A DNA stretch of 50,772 nucleotides, taken from Polyangiaceae bacterium. GTDB taxonomy: Bacteria; Myxococcota_A; Polyangia; Polyangiales; Polyangiaceae. How positions within the stretch are numbered: position 1 is the first letter of the stretch; the number at the start of each line of letters is the position of its first letter. Shown here piece by piece: positions 8,205 through 16,236 of the stretch. Position numbers and translations under genes: made by a program. The notes beneath the pieces were generated by a model, which ran no database searches, was not told the DNA's origin, and saw only the letters and a list, made by a program, of their open reading frames with translations. The stretch spans positions 1-50,772 of the forward strand of contig JAJDAH010000098.1 of the NCBI GenBank assembly GCA_029261965.1, given 5' to 3'.

Positions 8205-9224
8205 ATGCCATTGCCACGAGTGCTGGTTACGGGCGCCTCCGGATGGCTTGGCCGGAGTCTAGTCCAGGCGATTTGTAGCGGTGTACGAAGCGGCCCTGTT
8301 GATCGCCCGCCGGAGCCGGTACGCGTGCTCGTCCTCCCCGGCGAGGACACCGAGCCGATCACGGGCCTCGGTGCTGTCGAGGTAGTGACTGCGGATCTGC
8401 GACAGTCGGGAGTTCCTGTTGAAGCGTGTCGGGGCATCGAGACGCTGTACCACTGCGCCGGGGTTATCCATCCTAGGCGGATCAGTGACCTGTACTCGGT
8501 AAACGTAGATGGCTCCCGAAACATCCTCGACGCTGCGATAGCCGCGAAAGTCCGACGATTCGTTTTCGTGAGTTCGAATTCCCCAGCCGGCGTCAACTCC
8601 AGTCCGACTCGCCTCATGGTGGAAGACGACCCTCCACAGCCCTACCTCAACTACGGGCTGAGCAAGTTGCAGGGCGAGTGGCTCATTCATAGCGCGCATC
8701 GCGCCGGTCGCATCGAAGGTGTCATCGTTCGCCCATGTTGGTTCTACGGCCCCAATCAGCCGCTGAGACAAACGACGTTCTTCAAAATGATCAAGGCCGG
8801 ACACCCTCCCGTGGTCGGCCGCGGCGACAATCTGCGTAGCATGAGCTACGTCGACAATACGGTGCAGGGGCTACTCCTCGCCGGAAGCCTTGAGCGAGCT
8901 GCTGGAGAGACCTACTGGATTGCCGACGCACGGCCGTATTCGTTTATCGAAATTTTGCAAACGGTCGCGCGTCTACTCGATGTCGAGCTGCGACCGCGAT
9001 ATCTGCCGAAACTGGCAGGCGATACCGCGCGCCTCGTCGATTCGCTTCTCCAAATGGCAGGGCTGTACAAGCAAGAGATCCATGTCGCAGGTGAGCTGGG
9101 TGAATCGATAGCCGTGTCGATCGACAAGGCGCGACGGGAACTTGGGTACGAGCCTCAGGTCGAGCTTGAGGAGGGCATGCGTCGTTCGATTCTTTGGTGT
9201 CGAGCCCACGGCGTCGAAATCTAA
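8205..9224 (+). CDS. NAD-dependent epimerase/dehydratase (extended SDR family)
   Basis: 339 residues. The nucleotide-binding motif is at the start (VLVTGASGWLGRSL, residues about 6-19), Asp in VVTADLRQSG follows the third strand, and YHCAGV matches the conserved adenine-side motif. The active site is present as Ser in FVFVSSNSPAG and Tyr-Lys in YLNYGLSKLQGEW (YxxxK). VIRPCWFYGPNQP is the usual substrate-loop motif. The family acts on nucleotide sugars or on sterol-like and dihydroflavonol-like substrates; the substrate here cannot be read from sequence. The gene is followed after 3 bp by a mini-EamA membrane protein, so the pair is probably one operon, perhaps for a modified sugar or lipid of the envelope. 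It sits among transposon remains and is likely acquired. Confidence 0.85.
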   Translation: MPLPRVLVTGASGWLGRSLVQAICSGVRSGPVDRPPEPVRVLVLPGEDTEPITGLGAVEVVTADLRQSGVPVEACRGIETLYHCAGVIHPRRISDLYSVNVDGSRNILDAAIAAKVRRFVFVSSNSPAGVNSSPTRLMVEDDPPQPYLNYGLSKLQGEWLIHSAHRAGRIEGVIVRPCWFYGPNQPLRQTTFFKMIKAGHPPVVGRGDNLRSMSYVDNTVQGLLLAGSLERAAGETYWIADARPYSFIEILQTVARLLDVELRPRYLPKLAGDTARLVDSLLQMAGLYKQEIHVAGELGESIAVSIDKARRELGYEPQVELEEGMRRSILWCRAHGVEI

Positions 9225-9227
9225 TCT

Positions 9228-9584
9228 GTGACTCGCGCCGCTCTTTTCTTCGCTATTCTCACGGTGTTGCTCAACGGCGGAGGCCAATTGTTGCTGCGAC
9301 AGGCGGCGTTGAGCGGAGCCGAACCCACGCGTCCGCTCACGCTCTTGGCGAGCGGATGGTTCCTCTCAGGCGTTGGTAGCTATGGTGTGAGTGTGCTCAC
9401 CTGGCTCCACGTGCTTAGAGATACTCCACTGAGTATCGCAACTCCTTTTATCGCTATCGTTTACGTCGCTGTCCCTCTGGTGAGTCGCCCATTGTTCGGC
9501 GACGTTATTTCTCTGCGGATGGCGCTCGGCATGTTCCTGGTAGTTGCCGGCGTGACCCTGGTTGGGAGTGAGACCTGGGAGTAG
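9228..9584 (+). CDS. Small EamA/SMR-like four-helix membrane protein
   Basis: 118 residues from a GTG at 9228, only 3 bp after the epimerase stop. Four hydrophobic spans are clear: AALFFAILTVLLNGGGQLLL, LLASGWFLSGVGSYGVSVL, IATPFIAIVYVAVPLVS and ALGMFLVVAGVTLVGS. The early GQLLLRQA and the late gain-of-helix pattern GMFLVVAGV fit the EamA/SMR fold, as in ArnE/ArnF-type flippase subunits and small multidrug exporters. Such single-EamA proteins work as dimers. With the epimerase in front, flipping of a lipid-linked sugar is an attractive but unproven role. Confidence 0.75.
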   Translation: MTRAALFFAILTVLLNGGGQLLLRQAALSGAEPTRPLTLLASGWFLSGVGSYGVSVLTWLHVLRDTPLSIATPFIAIVYVAVPLVSRPLFGDVISLRMALGMFLVVAGVTLVGSETWE

Positions 9585-9888
9585 TCGTCCAGCGCAAAGG
9601 CCACTCGGGATCGCCGCGTTCGGTGGGCTCGACGAGGCTCTCGAGCGTCGAGCCGATGCCGGGTCCGTCTCGATGGGCGGCTTGCGCCCGGCACCGGGCC
9701 GACGGATTCGCTGTTGCTGCGGCGGCTCGCTCGGCTTCGCGCCTCGATCTCGCGCAGGTCCTTTGATCCCAGACGCAATCCTCCTTCCTGCGGTTCCGCG
9801 ATCGCCGAGTTGCTCGAGGAGACTCCAGTGCATTGGGCGAGGAGGATCCCGGCGAAGTTCGCAGACGGCGATTCGCCTGCGCTGCGCC
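9585..9888. other. About 300-bp spacer without a supported gene
   Basis: Several overlapping short frames exist on both strands, but none shows a known domain, a ribosome binding site or a consistent coding bias. The right part leads into the promoter and leader of the recombinase unit. It may be a remnant of older mobile DNA. Confidence 0.35.
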
Positions 9889-9917
9889 TTGGCTCGCGCC
9901 AGGCTCTGAGGTATGCT
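9889..9917 (+). promoter_or_regulatory. Candidate sigma70-type promoter of the recombinase unit
   Basis: TTGGCT at 9889-9894, a 17-bp spacer, then TATGCT at 9912-9917. The transcript would start near 9924, run through the hairpin at 9936-9966 and reach the strong Shine-Dalgarno GGGAGGT (9984-9990) just before the GTG at 9997. Pattern match only. Confidence 0.4.
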
Positions 9918-9935
9918 CAGTCGCCAAAACGAAGT

Positions 9936-9966
9936 GCCCCCCGCGTGGCTGGAACCACCGAGGGGC
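9936..9966 (+). promoter_or_regulatory. Leader hairpin upstream of the recombinase unit
   Basis: GCCCC at 9936-9940 pairs with GGGGC at 9962-9966, and an inner GTGG/CCAC stem closes a CTGGAA loop, with one mismatch and one bulge between the two stems. There is no T tract, so it is not a classical terminator. Its place, 30 bp before the start codon and after a candidate promoter, suggests an RNA structure, an attenuator or a protein-binding site controlling the small protein and recombinase. Confidence 0.45.
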
Positions 9967-9996
9967 TTGGCCAGAACCTAAACGGGAGGTCCTGAC

Positions 9997-10281
9997 GTGA
10001 AGACGCGTAGCATCCATCGAATCGCCCTGGAATCCGCCGACGTAGACGTCGGCCGCACCTTCGAGGCCGCCGCCCGAGCCGGAACCGTGCTCGGGGACAT
10101 CGGCGCCGACACGCACGAGGCAGCCACTCGCGACGCCCGCCCCGACGACCTCGACCATCGGGCGACTCGGCTCCGAGGTTGCGTGCTGAGCGCCCTGACG
10201 ACCGCCGTCGACGACGCGGGCCGGCTCGAGCAGCTCGCCGAGATCTGCCTGGTCGCCACCGAGCTGGGGGCTGGCCGATGA
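9997..10281 (+). CDS. Small protein translationally coupled to the serine recombinase
   Basis: 94 residues from a GTG at 9997, preceded by a strong Shine-Dalgarno (GGGAGGT, 7 bp upstream). The sequence is acidic and Ala-rich with predicted helices (VGRTFEAAARAGTVLGDIG, CVLSALTTAVDDAGRLEQLA). It has no Cys pair, membrane span or known domain. Its TGA overlaps the recombinase ATG as ATGA at 10278-10281, so the two are almost certainly made together. Small genes beside large serine recombinases can be directionality factors or other partners, but nothing in this sequence proves that role. Confidence 0.7.
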   Translation: MKTRSIHRIALESADVDVGRTFEAAARAGTVLGDIGADTHEAATRDARPDDLDHRATRLRGCVLSALTTAVDDAGRLEQLAEICLVATELGAGR

Positions 10282-11897
10282 CGAAAGCACTCGCCTACGC
10301 CCGCGTCAGCACGACCGAGCAAGCCCAGGGCATGTCGATCGATTCACAGTTGGACCGCATCCGTGAATACTCCGCGCAACGCGGACTTAAACTCGTCGGC
10401 GAGTACGTCGACCGGGGCGCGACCGGGACCAGCGACGAGCGGCCCGAGTTTCGCCGCATGCTCGAAGTGTTGCTCGGCCCCTCGAACGAAATCGAGGCCG
10501 TGGTGGTCCTGCACACCTCCCGTTTCATGCGCGACGTCGAGTTGGCGCGACGATACAAGCGCGAGCTGCGGCGCCGAGGCGCCCGCGTCCTCGCCGTTCA
10601 ACAAGAGGTCTCGGACGACGCCAACGGCGAGCTCATGGAGGGGATCTACGAGCTGTTCGACCAGCACGAGTCTCGGATCATCGGGATGCGCGCTCGCGCC
10701 GGCATGAAGGAGAACGTCCGTCAGGGCTACTTCAACGGCAGTGTGGCGCCCTTTGGTTTCAAGGTCGTCAAAGTCGCGGGGCCGAACGGCAAGCGCCAGA
10801 AGTCGAAACTCGCGCCCGACGACGCGGAGTGCGAAGTCGTACGCCACATCTTCGACCGCTACCTCGCCGGTGCGGGCGTGAAGACGATGGCCCGCGAGCT
10901 GAACCAGCGGGGCACTGACTACCGGGGCAGGCGCTGGAATCGCGACCTCGTCCTTGGGGTGCTCGGCAACCCTGCGGTCGCCGGCACCTACGAGTGGGGT
11001 CGGAAGGACAGTGGCAAGAGCGAAGCGCCCGTGACCACGAAGGTCGTGGCGATCGTGAGCCCGGCCGCCTTCGAGCGGGCCCAGACACTCCGCGAGAAGC
11101 GCGACCCCGCGCGGAGCAAGGGCGGCGGCACGCACACGACCCAGCTCCTCGGCGGGGGCCTACTCCGCTGCGGCAAGTGCGGTGCCAGCTACCAGTTGGA
11201 AACGTCAGGTAAGTCCCCACACTACCGCTACTACAATTGCCGGGCGTTCTGCCGCGCCGGCCGCGAGGCGTGCTCGGGGTACCGAATCGCGACCAAGACC
11301 CTCGACGAGGCGGTTCTTCGCCACCTCGCCGACGAGCTGTTTACCGAGGACCGGTGCCGGGCGCTTCTCCGGGACCTGACGGGCTCCCAGAGCGAAATTC
11401 GGCGTGAGAAGGCAGAGCGCCGGAAGGCCCTGGAGGAGGAGCTGGCCGGCGTCGGGAGCGCCATCCAACGCTGGTGCGAGGCGTTCGAGTCGGGCACCGG
11501 GCTGGCCGACCTCGGCACCGATCGGCTTCGGACTCTTCGAGACCGTCAGGCCGAACTGACCCAGGCCCTCCAGGAAGCCCGGCCGCCGCCGGCACTGCCG
11601 CCCTACCTCTTCAAGCCAGCGGTCGTCGCGCGCTTCCAAGAGCGCCTACGAGCGGCCCTGCTGGGCGACGACCAGCAGCTCGCCCGCACCTATCTCTCAC
11701 GGTTGGTGGAGAGCATCGAAATCACCGATGGCGACGTTCTGGTTCGAGCTAAGGCCGCCGGTGTCGTCGAGCTCATGGCAGCGAAGGGCGCGAAAGATGC
11801 CGCGGGGCTGGTATCCCAAACCGGAAGGTCAAAAGTTCGTACACACGTCGTACATTGGCACGCCCGGCAGGATTCGAACCTGCGACCAGTGGTTTAG
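10278..11897 (+). CDS. Large serine recombinase (site-specific integrase)
   Basis: 539 residues. The resolvase-type catalytic domain (about residues 4-150) has the nucleophile Ser11 in YARVSTTEQ and conserved Arg residues in VVLHTSRFMRDVE. The recombinase DNA-binding domain follows (AGVKTMARELNQRG, GNPAVAGTYEWG). A zinc ribbon is clear: LLRCGKCGASYQ, then a second Cys cluster in NCRAFCRAGREACSGYR. A coiled coil follows (RREKAERRKALEEELAGVGS). It would integrate or excise the island. The last 14 codons (WHARQDSNLRPVV and the stop) lie inside the tRNA-Arg gene on the other strand, and TAG at 11895-11897 is the complement of bases in the anticodon loop. The native C-terminus has probably been replaced at the junction, or the gene is built to end in its own attachment site. 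Confidence 0.85.
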   Translation: MTKALAYARVSTTEQAQGMSIDSQLDRIREYSAQRGLKLVGEYVDRGATGTSDERPEFRRMLEVLLGPSNEIEAVVVLHTSRFMRDVELARRYKRELRRRGARVLAVQQEVSDDANGELMEGIYELFDQHESRIIGMRARAGMKENVRQGYFNGSVAPFGFKVVKVAGPNGKRQKSKLAPDDAECEVVRHIFDRYLAGAGVKTMARELNQRGTDYRGRRWNRDLVLGVLGNPAVAGTYEWGRKDSGKSEAPVTTKVVAIVSPAAFERAQTLREKRDPARSKGGGTHTTQLLGGGLLRCGKCGASYQLETSGKSPHYRYYNCRAFCRAGREACSGYRIATKTLDEAVLRHLADELFTEDRCRALLRDLTGSQSEIRREKAERRKALEEELAGVGSAIQRWCEAFESGTGLADLGTDRLRTLRDRQAELTQALQEARPPPALPPYLFKPAVVARFQERLRAALLGDDQQLARTYLSRLVESIEITDGDVLVRAKAAGVVELMAAKGAKDAAGLVSQTGRSKVRTHVVHWHARQDSNLRPVV

Positions 11898-11932
11898 AAA
11901 TCCACGGCTCTATCCAGCTGAGCTACGGGCGC
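11856..11932 (-). tRNA. tRNA-Arg (anticodon TCT)
   Basis: 77 bases on the minus strand fold as a full cloverleaf: acceptor GCGCCCG with CGGGCGT, D arm GCTC...GAGC, anticodon loop TTTCTAA (TCT, Arg), T arm GCAGG-TTCGAAT-CCTGC, discriminator G and an encoded CCA. The base pair next to the anticodon loop is A-A, a mismatch. The 3' half overlaps the end of the serine recombinase frame on the opposite strand, which marks it as the probable attachment site for the island to the left. Confidence 0.95.
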
Positions 11933-11999
11933 TTGGGTTCTGGCGAGCCTAGCGCATCACGCCCTGGTCGCCGAGACCGGTCGCGGTACACTGAGCGCA

Positions 12000-12980
12000 A
12001 TGTCCATCGTCTCCGCGGCCGTTCGAGCTTGCCTCGTGTCCCTCACGTTTTCGGTAGCCACCGGCTGTTCGGACAGCTCCACCACCGGGTCGGACGGCGC
12101 GGGCGGCGCTGCTGGTACGACGGGTACCGGCGGCAGCGCTGGTACGACGGGCACCGGCGGTAGCGCGGGCTCGGCCGGCACCTCGGGCGCGGCAGGCGCG
12201 GTGTCGACCGATCTCTTCTCGGAGCCGCGCACCCTCAACATCGCTCACCGTGGGGGCCGGTCTCTCGCTCCCGAGGCCACGTTGCCGGCTTACGAAAATG
12301 CCATGCGTGTCGGTGCCGACGTGCTCGAGATGGATGTGCACGCGACCAGCGACGGGGTGCTCGTCGTCATTCACGACGACACGGTGGACAGAACCACCGA
12401 CGGCACCGGTGCGGTCAAAGACATGACCTTCGCCGAGCTCCGTGCTCTCGACGCGGCTTACGACTTCAGCCCCGACGGGACGACCTTTCCCGAGCGCGGC
12501 AAAGGCATCCAAGTGCCCACTCTCGAAGAGATCCTCGATGCGTTCCCCGAGGGTTGGTTCGTCATCGAGATCAAGCAGTCGGAGCCGAGCATCACGGCGG
12601 AGTTCGCGCAGCTCTTGGCGAACAAGCAGGTCGAGGATCGAGTCGTGGCTGGCTCGTTCGACGCGAACGTGAACATCGAGCTCCGCGCGCTCGCGCCGAG
12701 CTTGCGCACGAGCTTCGGGTTGACGGAGGTCGTGGATTTCTTGTTCCTCGAACCCATGGCCGAGGCTTCCTACGTGCCGCCGGGCGAGTTCCTGCAGGTG
12801 CCCATCGAGCAATCGGGCGTCGAGGTGATCAGTCAGGACTTCGCGGACAAAGCGGCGCGGTTCGATCTCGGCATCCACGCGTGGACCATCAACGATCCCG
12901 CCGACATGACGTGGCTCATCGGCCTCGGCGTCGCCGGCATCATCACCGACGACCCGGCGCTCTTGGCCGAGCAGCTGTAG
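12000..12980 (+). CDS. Lipoprotein glycerophosphodiester phosphodiesterase
   Basis: 326 residues. A signal peptide ends in the lipobox VATGC (Cys23). A Gly/Ala/Thr linker of about 45 residues follows, including a nine-residue direct repeat. The GDPD domain begins at IAHRGGRSLAPEATLPAYE with the catalytic first His and Arg. Metal-binding Glu-x-Asp and the second catalytic His lie in VLEMDVHATSDGVLVVIHDD. Later motifs EIKQSEP and the final AWTINDPADMTWLIGLGVAGIITDDP are typical of the GlpQ/UgpQ fold. It would hydrolyse glycerophosphodiesters at the outer membrane or periplasm. It is transcribed away from the tRNA-Arg and converges with uppS; the 12-bp palindrome AGCCGCGCGGCT (12979-12990) lies exactly between the two stops. 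Confidence 0.9.
   Translation: MSIVSAAVRACLVSLTFSVATGCSDSSTTGSDGAGGAAGTTGTGGSAGTTGTGGSAGSAGTSGAAGAVSTDLFSEPRTLNIAHRGGRSLAPEATLPAYENAMRVGADVLEMDVHATSDGVLVVIHDDTVDRTTDGTGAVKDMTFAELRALDAAYDFSPDGTTFPERGKGIQVPTLEEILDAFPEGWFVIEIKQSEPSITAEFAQLLANKQVEDRVVAGSFDANVNIELRALAPSLRTSFGLTEVVDFLFLEPMAEASYVPPGEFLQVPIEQSGVEVISQDFADKAARFDLGIHAWTINDPADMTWLIGLGVAGIITDDPALLAEQL
12111..12164 (+). repeat. 27-bp tandem duplication in the lipoprotein linker
   Basis: Two near-identical 27-bp units (12111-12137 and 12138-12164) encode AGTTGTGGS twice. They differ only at third codon positions. This shows how the low-complexity linker grows by in-frame duplication. Confidence 0.85.
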
Positions 12981-12989
12981 CCGCGCGGC

Positions 12990-13799
12990 TCAGCTTGCGC
13001 CGGCGCGGGCTCGGGCGCGGTCGAGTGGGTCGAAGCTGTGGCCTTCTTTGACTTGCTCGCTCGTCTTGCCGAAGCGCCGCTCGCGCGACGCGTAGTCTTC
13101 GAGCGCGCTCAGGAAGTACTTCTTGTCGAAGTCCGGCCACATGAACGGCACGAACATCAGCTCGGCGTAGGCGGCTTCGTACAAGAGGAAGTCGCTCACG
13201 CGGCTTTCGCCGCCGGTGCGGATCAGCAAGTCCACGTCGGGCACCTCGCGGGTGCTCATCTCGCGGTGGAAGAACTCCTCGTCGATCTCTTCCGGCAAGA
13301 CGAGGCCGGCGCGGGCCCGAACGGCCAACGCGCGCGCCGCGTCCACGATGTCGCGGCGGCCGCCGTAGGACAGCGCCAGGGTGAGCGTCATCTTGTCGCA
13401 GTCGGCGGTGTACGCCACGGAGTCTTCGACCGCGCGTCGGGCGAAGGTCGGCAGGTCTTCGAGCTCACCCACGACTTTGACGCGAACGCCGTTCTCGCGG
13501 AGCTCCGCCTTCTCTTTCACGGCGAACTCGACCAGCAGCTCCATCAGTCGGTCGATTTCGGGCCGCGGCCTCGCCCAGTTGGCGATGCTGAACGCGTACA
13601 GCGTCAGGTACTCGATGCCCTGCTCGCGGGCGGTGCGCACCGATGCACGCACGGCGCGGGCGCCCTCGGCGTGGCCCTCGGAGCGGTCCAGACCGCGGGC
13701 CTCTGCCCAGCGACCGTTGCCGTCCATGATGATCGCGACGTGCCGCGGCACGTGGCTGAGCTTGCGTTCGCCGTTTCCGTTCCCGTTCGAGCTGGTCAA
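12990..13799 (-). CDS. uppS: Undecaprenyl (isoprenyl) diphosphate synthase
   Basis: 269 residues from a TTG at 13799; the frame stays open to a GTG at 13952, but the extra 51 residues look non-conserved. Homology starts with VPRHVAIIMDGNGRWAEARG, the first conserved cis-prenyltransferase motif with the catalytic Asp. FSIANWARPRPEIDRLM and DLLIRTGGESRVSDFLLYEA match the later conserved regions, and FVPFMWPDFD lies near the end. The enzyme makes the C55 carrier for peptidoglycan and surface polysaccharides. Its 3' end converges with the phosphodiesterase gene. The usual partner genes (frr, cdsA, dxr) are not beside it. The start codon is the main uncertainty. Confidence 0.88.
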   Translation of the reverse strand: MTSSNGNGNGERKLSHVPRHVAIIMDGNGRWAEARGLDRSEGHAEGARAVRASVRTAREQGIEYLTLYAFSIANWARPRPEIDRLMELLVEFAVKEKAELRENGVRVKVVGELEDLPTFARRAVEDSVAYTADCDKMTLTLALSYGGRRDIVDAARALAVRARAGLVLPEEIDEEFFHREMSTREVPDVDLLIRTGGESRVSDFLLYEAAYAELMFVPFMWPDFDKKYFLSALEDYASRERRFGKTSEQVKEGHSFDPLDRARARAGAS

Positions 13800-14068
13800 T
13801 GTCGTCCCTGTCTTTGTGGCCCCGCGGACCGCTTCGCTTGTCCCTGCAGAAGGGTGGCAGAGCCTCTCAAGTATTGTGGGGACCGATTGTGGAGGTTCCG
13901 AGGAAAAAAACCGCTTTCGGGGCGAGCTTCTGGTCTGACTGTCTGAGTTCACTGCCCCTCAAACCCGCTGGGATATCAGGGGTTTAGGTCCACTTCTTGG
14001 CACCCCCAGCGTGACAGTCCTGTGCCACTTCTTCGGTCTTTCTGGCCTCTTCTCCTTGCGGCAGGAGC

Positions 14069-15538
14069 TCAGCCGCGAGCGCCCGCCTCGCGCGCGGCGT
14101 CCGGCGAAGACCCGATGACGCCCCCGGCCGCTTCACGAAGCTGCTCGTCCACTTTGCGGTACGCCGGCGGCAGCGTCAGCCGAAGCTCGACGGTCGGCGG
14201 ACCCGCCGCGGCGAGCTCGATGCGCCCGCGGTGCGACTCGGCCACCGCGCGAACGATCGCCAAACCCAGCCCCGAGCCGCCGTGCTCCGCGCGCGTCGTC
14301 ACGAATCGGCTGAACAGCTTCGGACGCACGTGCTTGGCGACGGCTCCCTCGTTCTTCACTCGCACGACCACCGAGCCAGACTCTCGCCCGACCGAAACCT
14401 CGACGGGGGTACCCGCCTCCGAGTGTACCAGCGCATTGTCCACCAGATTGCCGATCGCGCGCGTCAGCCATTCGGGCTCGCCGCGCACCCGGGTGTCGCC
14501 GTCCGCCTTCACCGTCACTCTCGCCGCGCCGTCGAGCGACTCGGTTGCCGCCGCCGCCAACGCCCCCACCTCCACCGGGTCGAACTCCTCGACGCCGCGC
14601 GCCTCGATGCGCGCCAGGCTCAGCAGATCTTGCAGCAAGCGCTCGATGCGCGCCGTGGACTCGCGGATCCGCGTCACGAAGCGCCTCGCCTGCTCGGGCT
14701 CGTCGATGGCGCCTTCGTCCAGCACCTCGGCGCTCGCGCGGATCGCCGCGACGGGGTTTTTGAGCTCGTGGGAAAGGTCGGCGGCAAACGTTTCGACGAA
14801 GGGGCGGCCTTCGAGCTGGCGCCGCATCGAGTCGATCGATTCGGCGAGCCGCCGCACTTCCCGTCCCGACGCGAGCGGCGGCGACGCGGGCTCTCCTGCG
14901 CTCACTCTCTCACTGAACGCGCTCATCGCTTCGATCGGCGCGGCGATGGCGCGCCCGATCCACATGGCCGCAAGCGCCGCAGCGGCACCCAGCACGAGGC
15001 TGATGACGAGGACCGTCGGCGCAAAGTCCGCGAGCAAGCGCTTGGTCACCACCGTTTCTTTCACCACTCTGACGGCGCCCAGGCGTCGTCCGTCCACGAC
15101 GATCGGCGCCTCGACGTGCACCGTGCCCGGTGTGCCCATCTCGCTCGGATCGCCCGCGGGAAACAGCAGCGCTCCGTCGCCGTCCAAGAGCTCGAGACGC
15201 AAATCGGCGCCGCGCGCTCGCTCCTGCTCGAGCTGCACCGCGATGTCACCGATGCTCGCTTGCTGCCGAACGACTTGACCGCCGATCATGCCGGCAATGG
15301 CGGCGGCTTCGTCTTCGGCGGCGGCGGTCGCCAGCCGAACGGCGCGGGCTTCGACTCGATCGATGACCATCACGCCGAGGCCCGCCGCGAACGTGCCCAC
15401 GATGAGCGCGAGCGCGAGAAACACCTGCATGCGGATCGACATGCCGCGCGCTCGGGCCTGCACGAGCCGCGAGACGATGAACGCGACGAAGAGGATGACG
15501 CCGACGGAAGTCGCGGCGACGACGACGAGCCGAATCAC
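14069..15538 (-). CDS. Sensor histidine kinase, CreC/EnvZ-like
   Basis: 489 residues from a GTG at 15538 whose last two bases start the stop codon of the response regulator. Two N-terminal membrane spans (about residues 3-24 and 38-60) precede a periplasmic sensor region, then a third span (about 174-195) and a HAMP linker (GRAIAAPIEAMSAFSERV). The H box is DLSHELKNPVAAIRASAEVL with phospho-His near 257. N box NLVDNALVHSEAG and G box GGSGLGLAIVRAVAESHRG are intact. It should autophosphorylate and pass phosphate to the regulator encoded upstream. The order regulator-kinase and the extra N-terminal span resemble CreBC, but the signal is unknown. Confidence 0.9.
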   Translation of the reverse strand: MIRLVVVAATSVGVILFVAFIVSRLVQARARGMSIRMQVFLALALIVGTFAAGLGVMVIDRVEARAVRLATAAAEDEAAAIAGMIGGQVVRQQASIGDIAVQLEQERARGADLRLELLDGDGALLFPAGDPSEMGTPGTVHVEAPIVVDGRRLGAVRVVKETVVTKRLLADFAPTVLVISLVLGAAAALAAMWIGRAIAAPIEAMSAFSERVSAGEPASPPLASGREVRRLAESIDSMRRQLEGRPFVETFAADLSHELKNPVAAIRASAEVLDEGAIDEPEQARRFVTRIRESTARIERLLQDLLSLARIEARGVEEFDPVEVGALAAAATESLDGAARVTVKADGDTRVRGEPEWLTRAIGNLVDNALVHSEAGTPVEVSVGRESGSVVVRVKNEGAVAKHVRPKLFSRFVTTRAEHGGSGLGLAIVRAVAESHRGRIELAAAGPPTVELRLTLPPAYRKVDEQLREAAGGVIGSSPDAAREAGARG

Positions 15539-16236
15539 GGCTTTTCCGGCGCCGGCTCGTCCGTCACCCGATAGCCGACCCCACGAACGGTCTCGATGAG
15601 GCCCGGATCGCCGCCGGCTTCCCCGACTTTTCGTCGGAGGGACTTCACGTGGCTGTCGATCGTTCGATCGGTGATGGCGTACCCGTCGCCCCACACGCGA
15701 TCGATGATCTGGGCGCGCGTGTAGACGCGCCCGGTGCTGCCGAGAAGGCTCGCCAAGAGATCGAACTCCACGCGCGTGAGTTCGAGCTGCTGGTCGCCGA
15801 CCCACGCTCGGCGCGTGTCGACGTCCACCCCGAGAACCGAGCCGCCTTCTTCGTTCGTGCGCGCGTCCGGCGCGCGCTGCGACCGCCGAAGGACCGCGCG
15901 CACGCGGGCGACGATCTCGCGTGGCGAAAAAGGCTTGGTCACGTAGTCGTCCGCGCCGGTTTCGAGGGCGGCCACCCGGTCGGCTTCGCTGTCGCGGCTC
16001 GAAAGCACGATGATCGGCGTGCGATTACCGTTGCGGCGCATTTTATCGATCAGGTCGAAACCGCTGCCGTCGGGAAGCATCAGGTCGAGGATGATCAAGT
16101 CGGCGGTGGCCTTCTTGTCGTCCGCTTCGCCGCAAGTGGGCGCAATCGATGCGGTAAACCCGTCTCGTTCGAGCGCGTACGACAGCGATTCGGCAATCGC
16201 CGGCTCGTCCTCCACGACGAGGATGCACTGCGCCAT
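15535..16236 (-). CDS. OmpR/CreB-type response regulator
   Basis: 233 residues; the start at 16236 was chosen because the receiver begins directly at MAQCILVVEDEP. The upstream extension to 16413 is low-complexity and not conserved. The receiver has the acidic pair EDE, phospho-acceptor Asp51 in LIILDLMLPDG and Lys101 in DDYVTKPFSP. The C-terminal winged helix has ELTRVEFDLLASLLGSTGRV and DRTIDSHVKSLRRKVGEAGG, ending IETVRGVGYRV, typical of OmpR/PhoB regulators. It overlaps the kinase gene by 4 bp, so the two are coupled. It diverges from the Gly-rich lipoprotein gene at 16390, with about 150 bp between starts that could hold its operator. Confidence 0.92.
   Translation of the reverse strand: MAQCILVVEDEPAIAESLSYALERDGFTASIAPTCGEADDKKATADLIILDLMLPDGSGFDLIDKMRRNGNRTPIIVLSSRDSEADRVAALETGADDYVTKPFSPREIVARVRAVLRRSQRAPDARTNEEGGSVLGVDVDTRRAWVGDQQLELTRVEFDLLASLLGSTGRVYTRAQIIDRVWGDGYAITDRTIDSHVKSLRRKVGEAGGDPGLIETVRGVGYRVTDEPAPEKP

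Noticed and set aside
1-11855. Second attachment-site copy of the tRNA-Arg 3' half inside the island
   Set aside because: I looked for a duplicate of the tRNA 3' sequence to the left and saw none; the far end of the island may lie outside the window.
11856-11897. Recombinase C-terminal residues HARQDSNLRPVV as a conserved protein tail
   Set aside because: This is a translated tRNA 3' half, a peptide string often produced when a frame runs into a tRNA; it is not a domain.
1-11932. Integrated prophage
   Set aside because: No capsid, portal, terminase, tail or lysis genes; only IS elements, cargo and a recombinase are visible.
12990-13952. Full 320-residue uppS product from the GTG at 13952
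   Set aside because: The extra 51 residues are Ser/Pro/Arg-rich and precede the normal family start; the TTG at 13799 fits better, though not proven.
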